From Siphonodentalium dalli (lineage: Eukaryota; Mollusca; Scaphopoda; Gadilida; Siphonodentaliidae): a DNA stretch of 64,000 nucleotides. Location of the stretch: contig CP136066.1 of NCBI GenBank assembly GCA_032622095.1, positions 132,463,917 through 132,527,916 on the forward strand. The letters are read 5' to 3'. The position numbers were made by a program, and so were the translations under genes. The notes under the pieces are model-generated. The model saw only the letters and a list, made by a program, of their open reading frames with translations, made no database searches and was not told where the DNA came from. Of the stretch, positions 24,801-36,558 are shown in pieces (the stretch's first letter is position 1; every line of letters begins with the position of its first letter).

Positions 24801-26540
24801 TTTATCCAAGATCTTTTGTCACCTCATACCATGCATGCCTGAAAAGTGGTAAACTTCCTATGTAATCTGCTGCAAATCATCTGTAAATGAAAACATGCTT
24901 TCAGAAACATTGTGGCCAGACAAACCAGCCTCACACAATTATGTTTTAAAAGTATTTATCAAGGATTAAGAAAATTACCGAAAATACTCTGAAATATCCT
25001 TCATAGTTTTCTTAATATTACCGGTTGACAGTGTTTTGCAGTTTTTATATGGAATATGGCTATGATAGGTCAACGTATTACTCAATTGACATTGTTAGAA
25101 ACCTCTGTATCTTTTGGTGTGGGAACTTCAGTTATTGGAGCATGTCGCCTAGGGTTTAAAAGATTTTCTCTCTTCAAAGATTAGATGTTAAAGTAGAGAA
25201 AAGGGGCGGGGGTTGTGGTAAGAATATCAACATATTACACACATTGGGATCTTGGGGACTAGAACCAACAATATTAGAAACTGCATTATTGTATAAGATT
25301 GATGTCTCAAGTCAGCCCGAAATATTGCTCCTAAATCATACCTCTATATATATAACAAGGACCCGGCTGAGTCCAAGTCTCATCTCAAAACTAGAAAATA
25401 ATCATCCATTGTACTCTCTCGGCAACGAAAGCCTGAGATAATGGGACTGTCATGGTGTTCAAGTTGATCTATCTTTCTTATTGCTTGTTGAAGTGTTATC
25501 CACATAGATCTGTCTATCCTATTTCATGTTGAGGTGTGTGAATGACTAGCCCTTTTATTTTTGTTACGGTTTCTCATTCTATCAATATAATGCCAGAGTT
25601 CTGAAATTTATACCTGTAACTTCCCAAACGAGTTGTGTTATCAGTTCACAGCATCATCACCTATCACTGTGATCAGAGTAGAACATTTTGTCGGAATGCA
25701 AGAATGCTTCGGCTGTGTTTCTATTTAATGAGAGCTAACTCTTTAATTATTCATGTTGACAAATTTATAGTTTTTTCATACATTAACAGATAAAAAATGA
25801 AATGCTAGTTTAACTTTTCTCTCCTGAGATGGAGAATGTTAATTCTATCCTGACGTTTTTAATTAATTATCTGTGTATCAGAAAAATTGAATTCAGTTTG
25901 GGAATTACATGGATCAAATTTGATTCCTCAGTTATATTTACATAGTGCCTCAATGATTTTTGAAGTTTTCTTCTCTGTGAAGCTTATCGTGTAGTGTTCA
26001 CCATCAATAAGTTACCAGTGAATACATGTTGAGTCTGATTCAATTATCAATTCTCTCTATTTATATGATTAGGGAGTTTGACAAGCTAAAGAATAAAGAA
26101 TATTTAATTTTAAACATCTGTGTCATGATTTCCACACACATTCCAAGGGTAGAGATTACCATCTATAAATGGAAGGAGTCCAAACTGGAGTAGACCAAAG
26201 GGGGTAGTCCCGGTGCCACGACACTAGTATAACCCAAACCCCAACCCTAAACAATGTAATATACTCCACAGTATCTTTTAAAGAACAGGTACACACTATT
26301 CATCTGTAACTTAACCGTTCATTGATGGATTTTAACAATTCTTGCTATGAGTTTATAGCCATGTGTGACCGCTTCACAGGGAAAATCCGGGCCCACCCCA
26401 CTATTTTGCCAGCGAGATTTTAAAGCCATTATCTTGATAACTTGAACAAACGTCAACTGATTCCATTCATATTTGTATGTTGATCCTTCACAACAATGTC
26501 AAGATCGACTTCAAAATTAGTAAAGTTTGAGCTATTGCCG
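21816..26540. other. gene-free AT-rich stretch
   Basis: No ORF with recognisable similarity, no RNA gene and no large transposon end was seen, apart from the small hairpin element at 23749-23833. Confidence 0.4.
23749..23833. mobile_element. ~85-bp miniature inverted-repeat element
   Basis: The ends CAGTTGTGTAGTATAG and CTATACCACACAACTG are inverted copies with one mismatch. The arms continue weakly toward the middle (ACAAGG / CCTTGT). Target duplication is unclear. Confidence 0.6.
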
Positions 26541-26559
26541 TGGGTTGGCATCCCTCCAG

Positions 26560-27440
26560 TCAACAATTTCCTTTGGCACACATTACAGGCCACTTCCTTC
26601 ATCTGATTGCCACCAAACTTCATATGGATCTTCGGGATGAACTCTAGATGGCAGCCATTAATTATTTTTGAAATTTGTTTTAAAATGAGTCATGGATTTT
26701 TCCCCAAAATTCGGTGAAAAACAAGGCTGCCAGTGGCCATCTTGGATTTTACTTTTTGCATGACTAAATCCTTCGGCACACCCGACATGCCACATCCCTC
26801 ATCCAAACTTCAATATGGTTCTTTTGGGTGTCCAATTTTTCTGAAATTCGTTAAAAAATATGGCCGTCTGCAGCCATCTTGGATTTCACATTTGAATCCA
26901 TTTGCACACCCTGCAGCCCACATTTATTGGTGAAATTTTGAAATGAAAATAATTTCATATACACAATACAGTCCCTTTACTGAAACTTTTTGACTTTCCT
27001 TCTTGATTATTCTATTGACTGCTCGGCATAAAATTATTAACTCCCAAAGTTGAGCTTCAGTGTCATTTTTGTGAATTTGAACATATTAACAGATTTTTTT
27101 TTATTCTTTATATGAGACTTGCTCAACAATGTCTCAATCGAGTTTGAAAACTGGCCAGGTCTGCCTACTTTTGGCAGAGTTACGGCCCTTAATTAGTTAA
27201 TTTTTAGCTCAACTTGACAAATGTTACCACTGGTTGGCGTCCGTGATCCATCAACTATTTCCTAAAGCACACCCTACTCCCTCATCCGAAAGTCACCAAA
27301 CTTCAGGGTGACCTCTAGATGTGAATCATTGATTTTTTTCCCAAATTTTTTTTAAATAACAGGGCTGCCAGCGGCCAACTTGGATTTCAAATTTAAACTA
27401 ATCGGCACACCCTGTAGCCCACATTTTGTGGAGAATTGTT
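26560..27440 (-). repeat. R4 'ATCCAAGATGGC' repeat, diverged copies on the minus strand
   Basis: Read on the minus strand, it contains AAGGATTTAGTCATGCAAAA, GTAAAATCCAAGATGGCC and GGGCTGCAGGGTGTGC, the same order as the tandem units at 62560-64000. At least three degenerate units are visible, with GCCATCTTGGATTT near 26736 and 26872 and a weaker one near 27364. Confidence 0.7.
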
Positions 27441-28960
27441 TGAAAATTTACAGGCAAGTTTAGGATCACTTGAAATGTGAGCTTTGGAACGATTTTCAAT
27501 GTAAAAAAATGGTCTTAGATTTTAACTATTTGCATGAGGAGGGAGTCTCCCAAAATCTAGCCCCATCTCCTGCACTCCCGATCGGGAAACAGTTTCTCCC
27601 GAATTCAGTGAAGTTGTAAGACAAATATATCCTCAACACATATACTGACTGATATTCAACCGCAGTCTAAAAAGGCAACAAAATACAAATAGAACAGACT
27701 GCATAATGAGCCTGGTGTAATTAATCTCCACCAGACTATCCAAATCTTAACTCATGACACTACTTATTCAAATGAATTAGTGTGGACTTTGTCTTTGCGC
27801 AACATCATAATTATTCATCACATCAAGAAATCTAATCATGATGTTCACCCAAAGTTATAAAAAGAAATGACAACATCTCATGTAATAACATAGCAAACTA
27901 GCTGGATGATGATGTCATCACAGTGGGATTAACTGCAAGTGCTTCAGGGATGTGGTGGTGTCAAAGGCAATTTCTTCCTGGACTTACTGCAGTTATTTTA
28001 TTGTCCTAGCTAACTGATATGTAGATGTTTTGTTGTGCTGTTACCTACAAGTACATGGCGTTATTTGGTGATAATTTGAGTAAAACTAGAAAGATTATAA
28101 TTATAAAAAAGTCTCCAAATTTGAGCCAGATCTCCCAAATTTGGAAGATAAATCTTCCGAAATTGGCACTCCAGAAGTAAACATGTCTGCCTACAACCAA
28201 CTTTTTTTATCCCAATTGATACCAACACTTCATATTGCTCTTTCGGCTGACCTATGGTATTACTTTGACATTTCAACTTTCCGCATTCCTTATCGCTCCA
28301 TTGACTAATGTATGACATTATCCCATTTCCAAGTTGAGCTACACTTTCATTGTGAATTTTAATCACGATTGCACAATATCAATACCACTCTGTTGGATTT
28401 TGTTATTAGTACCATAAATAACCTCACTATATTCTCCTCGAGTTAACTGGGTGTGTTCATGTTGATCTGCAATCATGCCACAGATGTTGCTTAGAGATAG
28501 ACGAGAAAGAGATTATGCCATTATTATTATTATATAGTGATACACTATATTCACTAGACTTGCATGTGTAAAGTCTGGACTGAACACCCATTTCTCTGAT
28601 GGTGCAAGGAATCAATGTATTAGGGATATAGCTGTTTTCATTTCATTAGTCAACACAATGCACATTGACGATGCTATCCGGGTAAATAGAGCAAACTATA
28701 GTTAATAATGGTATCTGACTGCTGTCTTTACATCCACCCTGTATTCAGTTGATCGATTTTGATGTAATGGAGTAGACACAGATTATGGTACCTCTCAGTT
28801 CCTTTTCAAAAACATGGCCAGAATCCCAAAAGAAGTTTTTGGCAAAATGCTATACTGCTTCCTTTAAAATGGCTTTATAAGGTACTGGAACCAAATAGAA
28901 TATTTAGTTGTCAGTTGACTAACTAGCATGTTAATAACCAAGTGAGTCACAATTTGCTAC
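27440..28960. other. gene-free stretch
   Basis: AT-rich DNA with no recognisable gene or transposon end. Confidence 0.35.
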
Positions 28961-28965
28961 ATTTT

Positions 28966-29190
28966 TATGTTTACCCATACCATAGTATGGTAAACATAGT
29001 GTTGACATCCGGATTGACCACTCGTCGTTCGTCCATCTGTCCGTAGATACTTTATGCATGGTGCAATAACCCAAACATTTTCTATCTGATCGGAACCAAA
29101 TTTTGTAATTTAATTTCTCATCCCTTAAGACAGATCAAGTTCGAATATGGGTTTGATCCGACTGTTTTAAGTGAGTTATTGCCCTTTTTA
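28966..29190 (+). repeat. R1 dispersed repeat copy
   Basis: TTTTTATGTTTACCCATACC, then the palindrome ACCATAGTATGGT, then CCGGATTGACCACTCGTCGT, as at 9293 and 10204. It runs directly into repeat R2. Confidence 0.75.
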
Positions 29191-29735
29191 GCTCACCGGA
29201 GACGAAGTCTCCGGTGGAGCTATAGTCATCACTCCCCGTCCGTCGTCTGTCCGTCCGTCAACTTTTTTAAAAACATCTTCTCCTCTGAAACCATCATACC
29301 GAATTGGTTCATATTTGGTGTGGATGTTCCCTAGGTGACTCTCATTCAGATTTGTTCAAATGAGGTCACTGGGTCAAATAGTTGCGAAGCCAGGGCCATA
29401 ACTCTATTCCTCCATAGTAATTCTTAGAACGACTTCTTTTACTGAACTATAAGGCCGTATGGATTCATATTTGGTGTGGATGTTCCCTAGTTGACTCAAA
29501 TTCAGATTTGTTAAAATGAGGTCACCAGGTTGATTAGTTGAGAAACCAGGGCCATAACTCTATTCCTCCATAGTAATTCTCAGAATGACTTCTTCTTTTG
29601 AACCATTTGACCGATTTAGCTTACATTTGGTATGGAGAGTCCTTGTGTGACTGGGGTTCAGATTTGTTCAAATGGGGTCACTGGGTCAAATAGGGGCAGA
29701 GCCAGGTCCCAGGGACATAACTCTTTAAAAAAATA
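29189..29735 (+). repeat. R2 dispersed repeat copy with ~150-bp internal units
   Basis: It opens with the palindromic AGCTCACCGGAGAC / GTCTCCGGTGGAGCT pair. Three paragraphs built on 'TTCATATTTGGTGTGGATGT', 'AGATTTGTTCAAATGAGGTC' and 'CAGGGCCATAACTCTATTCC' follow at a spacing of about 150 bp. Confidence 0.78.
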
Positions 29736-29773
29736 AATATTTAAATCCATATTTTAAATCCTTGCCCCCTCAA

Positions 29774-29794
29774 CCCCCCCCCCCCCCCCCCCCC
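29774..29794. repeat. 21-C homopolymer
   Basis: An uninterrupted C run that follows the R2 repeat. Confidence 0.95.
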
Positions 29795-30124
29795 ACCACC
29801 ACTGAATGTCCCTGCCACCCCACACCAGATCCTTGCAAGGTTCACACCATTAAAAGCCTTACACTTTAGTTATATGACATGCCAGGAGCTGACCAGCCTT
29901 AATTCTCACAGTGCTCACAGCTGTGTGTCCAGTCAGTATAAAGTAATGAACTTTTATCTCAATATCCACATTTATCAGGCTGGGAGAGAATGAGGTGTGT
30001 GAATGAAATTTAATCCTATGTGTTTACAGCAATCTCAAATACAACTCTAACTGTTTGACAGTTTACACATTTTATAATAGTATTAGTATTAACCATTTCA
30101 TTACCAGAGCTATGCTGGTACAGC

Positions 30125-30715
30125 AAAAAGACCCTGCACCAGTGTATTCTCCTATATATAAGAGAATACACCGGGGATCAAGGAAATATTGTTAGGCCAA
30201 TTTTGTCAGACATCCAAATAAATCAGACATGTCCTATTCTCGCAGGGATGTCCCCACATATGTTTGGGGAGGGGGCCAATTTCTCAGATTTGTTCATTGA
30301 GATGTAATTTTTTTTCCAAAACCAATTACGTATACTAAAATAAAATGAATATAAAATAATAGACCATTGATCAAGAGAAATGAGCTCCTAGTTTTAATAT
30401 TTGTCCAATATTTATTATTTTATAACAAGGTACTAGTATCATGCCAGTGCATTGTCTTATATATATGTGAGTGTCCCATAGGTAGCCTCACCTAAGAGAA
30501 TGCACTGGCTCTCAAGGTTAAGAAATATTGTTAGGCAAATGTAGACAAGCATCCAAATAAATCACAGATGTCCTATTCTTGCAGGGATGTCCCCATGGGT
30601 TGAGGGGTGGAATTAGCAGATTTGTTAAATGAGATGTAATTTGTTTTCTCAAAATTAATAATTTAGACTAAAATGAATATAAAATAGTAAACTACTTAAT
30701 TTTTTAACCCCCCAG
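30125..30715. repeat. tandem duplication (~320 bp) each headed by a CCAGTG-hairpin
   Basis: Two copies of hairpin-plus-flank. One hairpin is at about 30135-30172 and the other at 30441-30511. Each is followed by GAAATATTGTTAGGC, CATCCAAATAAATC and GCAGGGATGTCCCCA. The hairpins are the same family as 2649-2716. Confidence 0.75.
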
Positions 30716-31009
30716 ATTACATTATATAAAATATATGCCATATTATATACCATTTGAAAGAGGAAGCTCCAAAACATTGTATTATCAACTTTTCCAGTAT
30801 AATAAACTGTGGACATGTTGTTTTTATAGAGTTGCCAAAGAGTTTTGTCATCTAGATTGCAGTAAAAAGCAAAATTATTTTCAATGCAGGGGGAATAACT
30901 CTATATATTAAAGATGGAGTTCTTCCCCTTCCATTGAAAAGTTTGAATTCTGTTGCATTCTGGGATCCAAAGGGGGGGGGGGGTCATTCTATAATTTCAG
31001 TAGTTTTTG

Positions 31010-31540
31010 GCTCACCTGAGACGAAGTCTCCAGTGGAGCTATAGTCATCACTCCTCGTCCGTCAACAATTCTTTAAACTTCTCCTCTGGAACCATAAGAC
31101 CGTATGGGTTCATATTTGGTGTGGATATTGCCTTGGTGACTCACATTCAGATTTGTTCAAATGAGGTCACTGGGTCAAATGTGAGCAGGGACATAACTCC
31201 AAAAAATATTAAACATTGCAAGTGAAGTCTGACATTTTATAAACATTTCGTGGAGATCTGCTAGAGGTCATTAATTCCCAATTACAACATCAATCTATTA
31301 CCTTGGGTGACAGATTTGTGAAAATGGTATTACAAAGTCGAATAAGGGCATTGCCAGAGACATAACTATTTCACAACATATTAATTCTTAAAATATGTAT
31401 GGAAGAGCCAAGAACTAGTTGGCTTATTTAGCATGGAATGTTCTTGTTTGACTGCAATACAGATATTTTTAATGGGGTAACCTGGAAAAATAGGGGCCCA
31501 GCGAAGGACAGTTTCCTTCTTAATATGCTTCCTTCACAAG
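31010..31540 (+). repeat. R2 dispersed repeat copy
   Basis: GGCTCACCTGAGACGAAGTC, then CTCCAGTGGAGCTATAG and the ATTCAGATTTGTTCAAATGA paragraph, as at 29189. Confidence 0.75.
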
Positions 31541-31619
31541 GACCATCAGGTCTATTTTTTTTATAAAAAGGCGTTTGTGAGATTGGAAATTTCCAACAAT
31601 TGGGAAAAATTTGCTTTTA

Positions 31620-31860
31620 ATTTAATTTAGATTGAAATCCTTCCTCAATTTAAATTTTACCCTGAGTCACCAAACCAAATTTGGTTTTAATCAGTCCAAA
31701 ATATTGTGTTATGTAGTGGTAAATTCGTTTGGAGCGATATTAAACCCAGTTCACCAATTCCTTTGGACTACTGAGCTATTAATATGGCTATATCATTTTC
31801 TGATGCTTCTTATGCCAATGTGCAGATAAAGAAAGCTATGGTATCTAACTTTTTTTTTAA
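31620..31860 (+). repeat. R8 dispersed repeat copy
   Basis: It matches 10476-10860 in order: CACCAAACCAAATTTG, TTTGGAGCGATATTAAA, then CTTATGCCAATGTGCAGATA. Confidence 0.7.
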
Positions 31861-31949
31861 ATGCTTCAACAATACACATGACATGCTATTAACTGTAGAC
31901 TAGAAAATCTTTGCCTTATAGATTGCATTATAAATGTTATCACGCTGGT

Positions 31950-32041
31950 CATCCATGTAACTAGGAATCGGATACGTAATGGCGGACGCGACTTCCGTGT
32001 GACTTTAAATAATTGCATCGGGCTTGGTAAAGAAAAACGGT
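31950..32041 (+). promoter_or_regulatory. possible promoter / 5' non-coding exon with donor site
   Basis: A CpG-containing stretch in AT-rich DNA carries AATGGCGGAC (YY1-like) and ACTTCCG (ETS-like). About 50 bp downstream is AAAAACG followed by GTGAGT at 32040. This is the layout of a housekeeping-type first exon, but no downstream coding exon was identified, so it is only a candidate. Confidence 0.15.
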
Positions 32042-32329
32042 GAGTAAATGCCTTTAAAATTAACCGACCTATATTTTTTGACAATATTAGTCTTAATCGG
32101 TGGGTGCAAAATTTATGTCAACATGTCCACATTTAACATATATAGAGGAAAGTTGTGGCAAAATCCTGAAATTGCACGCAAATTGACTAAAAAAATAATA
32201 CTGTTATCACGGGCAAATCTGAACAAATCGTGACATTCAGGTACCGCCGGAATCCAGACATAATTTAGACACACAATTTCAGTTTAAATTACCCTCGCGT
32301 ATATTAACCAGTGTTCTGCTACATATGGG

Positions 32330-33430
32330 GAAGGGTCTATCGCATATGAAGTTGAATTATTCGCGCATGCGCAGACTAGCGCAATGACAAATAAATGGTT
32401 TATAACGTACTTATACATGACATACCCACTAATATATATATCTTTAAATTGGCCTATTGAAGTCAGCGCTAGCAAAGATGTCTATGTGGATTGGCTGCCC
32501 GCTAGAAACGGCTAGGAAAATATGCGCATGGGCGCAGGCTATAATTCATTTTTTTAAATGCGTTTAAGTGAAATGTGGCGCTATATATGACATTTTGTTG
32601 CATGTTTCACATGTTAGTACAGTAGACACAATCTAGACAGCTTACTTGAACAATGTGGCCACGATATGTTACGGGAAATTACGTTGTTTCTGGTCTCTGT
32701 AATATCAGTCTGTTGTTCCACATGCAGCAAAAAGTCTATCGCATATCAAGTTGACTTACTCGCGCGTGGTCAGGTATATCTTAATTTCACATTAGGATAT
32801 TGGTTGCATCGAAACGCAATTCGCTGATGTATAATTACAACGTTATAAGCTAGAATTCGTTTATCCTGCAAATTTCGGGTAGTTGCCTAGTAACCGTTTC
32901 TAAGGCGAGATCGGGTGGCAAAGTCTCCCGGTCTTACAATGATCAGTGGTCCGTGCATGCATATATCATGCCTGCACAGTTTCAGGTAGGTGTCCCCTTT
33001 CAACATAACCAACACCATGCGACTAGACACTGTCTAAATTAAGGCAAAACATACCACTGAATGGTTAGTGCAATTATGTTATTCGATCAGTTGTGGTATT
33101 TGCTTAGCAACCGTTGCTACCCTTACATGGGATATTTGGTTCACTATTCTGGTCGGGTATATCTCAAATTTCTTATTAGGGTATTACCTGCATCAAAAAA
33201 CGCAATCACTGAGGTTGAATTACGACGCTATAAGCTATCTTTACATTTTCAATTCCGGGTAGTTGCCTAGCAACCGTTACCAAGGAGTTGCCGCGAGCCA
33301 AAGTCTCGCGATCTTATAATGATCGCTGATCCATGGGGGACAAACCTGTAAAGATTCAGACCGGTGTCGCAATTTGAACATAATCAACACCATGCTACTA
33401 GACACTGTCTAATTTAAGCGGACATACCAC
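32330..33430. repeat. degenerate ~380-400-bp tandem repeat carrying X-box-like motifs
   Basis: Landmarks recur at a constant spacing. TCTATCGCATAT.AAGTTGA is at 32337 and 32732. GGGTAGTTGCCTAG.AACCG is at 32877 and 33257. TAGACACTGTCTAA.TTAAG is at 33022 and 33399. Units are only moderately similar. Confidence 0.7.
33262..33274. promoter_or_regulatory. RFX X-box-like palindrome GTTGCCTAGCAAC
   Basis: GTTGCCTAGCAAC fits the RFX consensus GTNRCC-N-RGYAAC. The equivalent site in the upstream repeat unit is GTTGCCTAGTAAC at 32882-32894, and a weaker TTGCTTAGCAACC lies near 33100. Because the sites sit in a tandem repeat, function is uncertain. Confidence 0.35.
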
Positions 33431-33519
33431 TGGGAGCCCCGGGTCAGGGTGTCGATCACTGTTGGGCGCCAGGGTTCAAATGGTTAATTAATCATTATCG
33501 GGTGGTGGGGCCAGATTTT

Positions 33520-33600
33520 GTTGCGATTGGTGCGCGGGTTTTATATGCCTGCTAATTTAACTCGGGAAGCGCGTATTGCAGCCCGCGCACCAATCGCAAC
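33520..33600. repeat. hairpin with 19-bp perfect arms
   Basis: GTTGCGATTGGTGCGCGGG at 33520-33538 is the exact complement of 33582-33600. The spacer is 43 bp. It directly precedes the Mutator-type element. Confidence 0.9.
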
Positions 33601-33605
33601 TTCTC

Positions 33606-34142
33606 GGATTATCGACAGACATGACAATTGGAACTTATTCCCTATTCCTTATTCCTTATTTTCAAAAATGTCGCTTTCGACCGATTTGACGGCATGGGTG
33701 GGTGGCCCGCCCCAAATACCACCTAGAAACACCCCGACCCCCTATCCATCACCCCCGGGAGGTGCCACCCCGAGGGGGTGAAAATGGGGGTCGGGGTGTT
33801 TCTCGAAAATGATCCATACCCCATTTTCACCCCCTCGGGGTGGCACCCCCCGGGGGTGATGGTGGGGGGGTCGGGGTGTTTCTAGGTGGTATTTGGGGCG
33901 GGCCACACACCCATGCCGTCAAATCGGTCGAAATCCTTACCGTTCTCGAAAATGATCCATACCCCATTTTCACCCCCCCCCCCCCCCCCCCCGGGGGTGG
34001 TGGGTTGGGGTCGTGGTGTTTCTAGGTGGTATATGGGGCGGGCCACCCACCCATGCCGTCAAATCGGTCGAAAGCGACATTTTTGAAAATAAGGAATAAG
34101 GAATAGGGAATAAGTTCCAATTGTCATGTCTGTGGATTATCG
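33606..34142. mobile_element. 519-bp Mutator-type fold-back element with 9-bp target duplication
   Basis: The element is 33615-34133. It begins ACAGACATGACAATTGG and ends with the reverse complement, CCAATTGTCATGTCTGT. Its arms stay inverted for well over 100 bp through TTATTCCCTATTCCTTATTC, TGTCGCTTTCGACCGA and the GC-rich GGTGGCCCGCCCC segment. GGATTATCG flanks both sides (33606-33614 and 34134-34142). A 9-bp duplication is the hallmark of MULE elements. The centre holds a duplicated C/G-rich block with CCCCGGGGGTG and a long C run near 33967. It is far more GC-rich than its surroundings. Confidence 0.88.
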
Positions 34143-34460
34143 TACTTGGCAGAATTTTTTTTCCAAATACGCAGTCTAACGAAATTGTCTACGATTTGGT
34201 AGGCCTTATCCAATATAAAATATGGTTGAAACTTATCATTTCTTCGTCACTTGACGAAAATGGATGAACATCATAACACAACGCTCAAAAGATATATTAA
34301 TATATTATATATATCTTTAATCCCTCCTTGATAGAAGATCATTACAAGAATACATTGAAACAAATTAAGGAAATATAAGCAAATCATGAACATACCATAA
34401 TATGGGCAGCCATTCGGTCGGAAATTACATGAAATAAAAGTTAATGGTGGTTTGTGAAAA

Positions 34461-34990
34461 CAATAGTCTCTATTTTCAAACCAATATTCTCTATTTTCAA
34501 ACCAATAATCGTTCTTGGATTCAATAAGAGACAGTTCCGATTTAATAGATATAGATTCGTAATCAATGTTGACCGATGCAAAATTAATGTTCTATTTTAA
34601 TTGAATAGTATTCATTGTTCAACTAATATCTAATAACACACAATTAGTAAGATTCGCACATATTCAATGAACGTACATTCCGTTTCAATAGCCATATTTT
34701 CTTAATCAATAAAGATATTTCAAACCAATAGACGATTTCCCACGATCAATGATTATCGTTATAAAACTAATAGACCTTATTGTCATTCTTATATTTAATA
34801 GATATAAATTATCACCAATGTACAATTAACGTTCGTATTCGAATCAATATCTAATAGCGGAATCAACTATTTCCGGTGAAACCAATGACTAAACACGCAG
34901 AATTAATGGACGAGTCTACAGAATTAATAGATTCCGTTTACAAACCAATGAACAATTCTTGAATTACTAGTTAATTTTCGAATTAACGCT
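34461..34990 (+). repeat. phased YAATR array, 21-bp period (left end of element A)
   Basis: Cores YAATR (CAATA, TAATA, CAATG or TAATG) start at 34461, 34482, 34503, 34522, 34543, 34564, 34585, 34624, 34665, 34686, 34707, 34726, 34747 and 34768. They continue through 34883, 34904, 34925 and 34946. Steps are 21 bp, or 19-20 in places. Imperfect cores (GAATA, TAGTA, CAACT, TACTA) keep the register elsewhere. The preceding bases are usually RAAY, giving a 9-bp motif RAAYYAATR separated by ~12 bp of unrelated sequence. Confidence 0.9.
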
Positions 34991-36195
34991 AGGAGCGCTG
35001 GTCACCAATCTTGCTGGAGTCACCTAATCGCAAAATCCGTGACGTCAACATGGGATATCCCCGCAAGAAAAAAAATGCATGTTCTCGAACATTTTCGCGT
35101 CAGAAAGTGACCCTGAACATGAAAACTGCGATGATATACGGACTGTGGACTATATCCTGTACCTGTAGCAGATACCGAAGATGCATTTGAGAGCTTGTTT
35201 TTAAATATTGACCCAGAATGCCGACGAAGATCTGAAGAAGGTAGTCGCGAGGCCAGCGAGACAGAAATTCAGTGCAAGCAATCAATCATTGAATCGATCA
35301 AATTATACAACCATACAACTATCAATTTATCAATGTCATTCATTGTTGACGACGATTCTCATAATAACTGATTGTTATTAACTTATTCTACAAATGAAGA
35401 ATCTATATGTTATTCTAAAAACAAAATTATAAGAAAACCTAAGGAAAATTAAGCAAACCGAATTTGAGGACTGTGTGATGTTGATGTATCACTGTCAGTA
35501 TCTATAACCCATTCACTGTCAGTATTACTGTGATTATCACTGTTCGCAGTGTTGCAGGGATTGTCTGTCAAAATCCGGTGGAGAACTTATGATGTGTGTG
35601 ACAAGTACTAACAACAGCAGTATGAATATGATTATGTCAACAACAACAACAACAACAACAACATCTCTAACACCGTAAGATAATCGTTCGATCTACTAGC
35701 TGCGTACTAGCACTGTACATTGCGACGACTCCTTCTTAAAAACAACCATTGAGTGGAACCGCTTCGAACAGTCAGATGTTGATTAAGGCGATCGGTAATA
35801 CTGAATGTCTGAATGATTTATTAAATATGGATTCTATTTTCTAGACGATTCATACGAGTTGTGGGATAGGATTCTGAACATTGCTGGAGTATTGATCAAG
35901 TAAACCTGACAGTGCGAAGAGCACTTCAGAACTCAACCATAAGCCAACTAGAACAGAGGTCATGTCAACTTACAGGTTGCATTATACATGCATATATTGT
36001 GACCACATAAATGATATATACAACTGCAGTGACTTCTTCATTATTTCATTATTCGATACCATAACCATGGTCGTTCCATACCATAAGTTTTGGTTTTACA
36101 TACCGGTACCGGATTGTTTGGTTACTATTTTTTATTTCGTACTTTGTAGAAAATCATTTATTTGTTTCCATATGGTGTGACATACATGTAGTAAC

Positions 36196-36330
36196 ATGGT
36201 ACGAAATGACCAATTGTTTTCCTACATGGTACGAAACGACCAAACAATAAGGTACGAAACTACCAAAAATATGGTAGGAAACTACCAAAAATGTGGTACG
36301 AAATTACTTAAGACGATACAAAACGTCCTG
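36196..36330. repeat. short tandem array of GGTACGAAAC.ACC units (~21-30 bp)
   Basis: Five to six units such as GGTACGAAATGACC, GGTACGAAACGACC, GGTACGAAACTACC and GGTAGGAAACTACC, mostly 21-24 bp apart. Each is a weak dyad (GGTAG..CTACC). The same array is in element B at about 61628-61765. Confidence 0.85.
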
Positions 36331-36400
36331 TACCCATTTATATCTCCTCGGCAAGGGGAACAACCAAACAGTGACCCTGTAGACTAGCAGCGCCAACATC

Positions 36401-36520
36401 GTTGGTTTGATATTAGGCCCTATATCACCCTGATGTAACCTCATATCACAATCAGCCTGACGTCGAAGGCTGATATGAGGCTACCGAGGGCTGAAATCAG
36501 GCCTATAATACCAAACCAAC
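36401..36520. repeat. 120-bp imperfect hairpin, GTTGGTTTGATATTAGGCC ends
   Basis: The ends GTTGGTTTGATATTAGGCC and GGCCTATAATACCAAACCAAC are inverted copies. An inner stem pairs CCTCATATCA with TGATATGAGG. The element B copy (61798-61970) carries an extra ~45 bp bounded by GAGGTAAC repeats. Confidence 0.75.
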
Positions 36521-36558
36521 CAAGTAATACCCTATCTATTAATTACGGTAGTTCGCCT

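Noticed and set aside
33518-34086. Pro/Gly-rich ORFs around the C and G runs
   Set aside because: They are read from the inverted arms and homopolymers of the Mutator-type element.
34461-34990. CRISPR-like array (regular short repeats with unique spacers)
   Set aside because: The core is only 5-9 bp, spacers are inherited between element copies, and the genome is a eukaryote.
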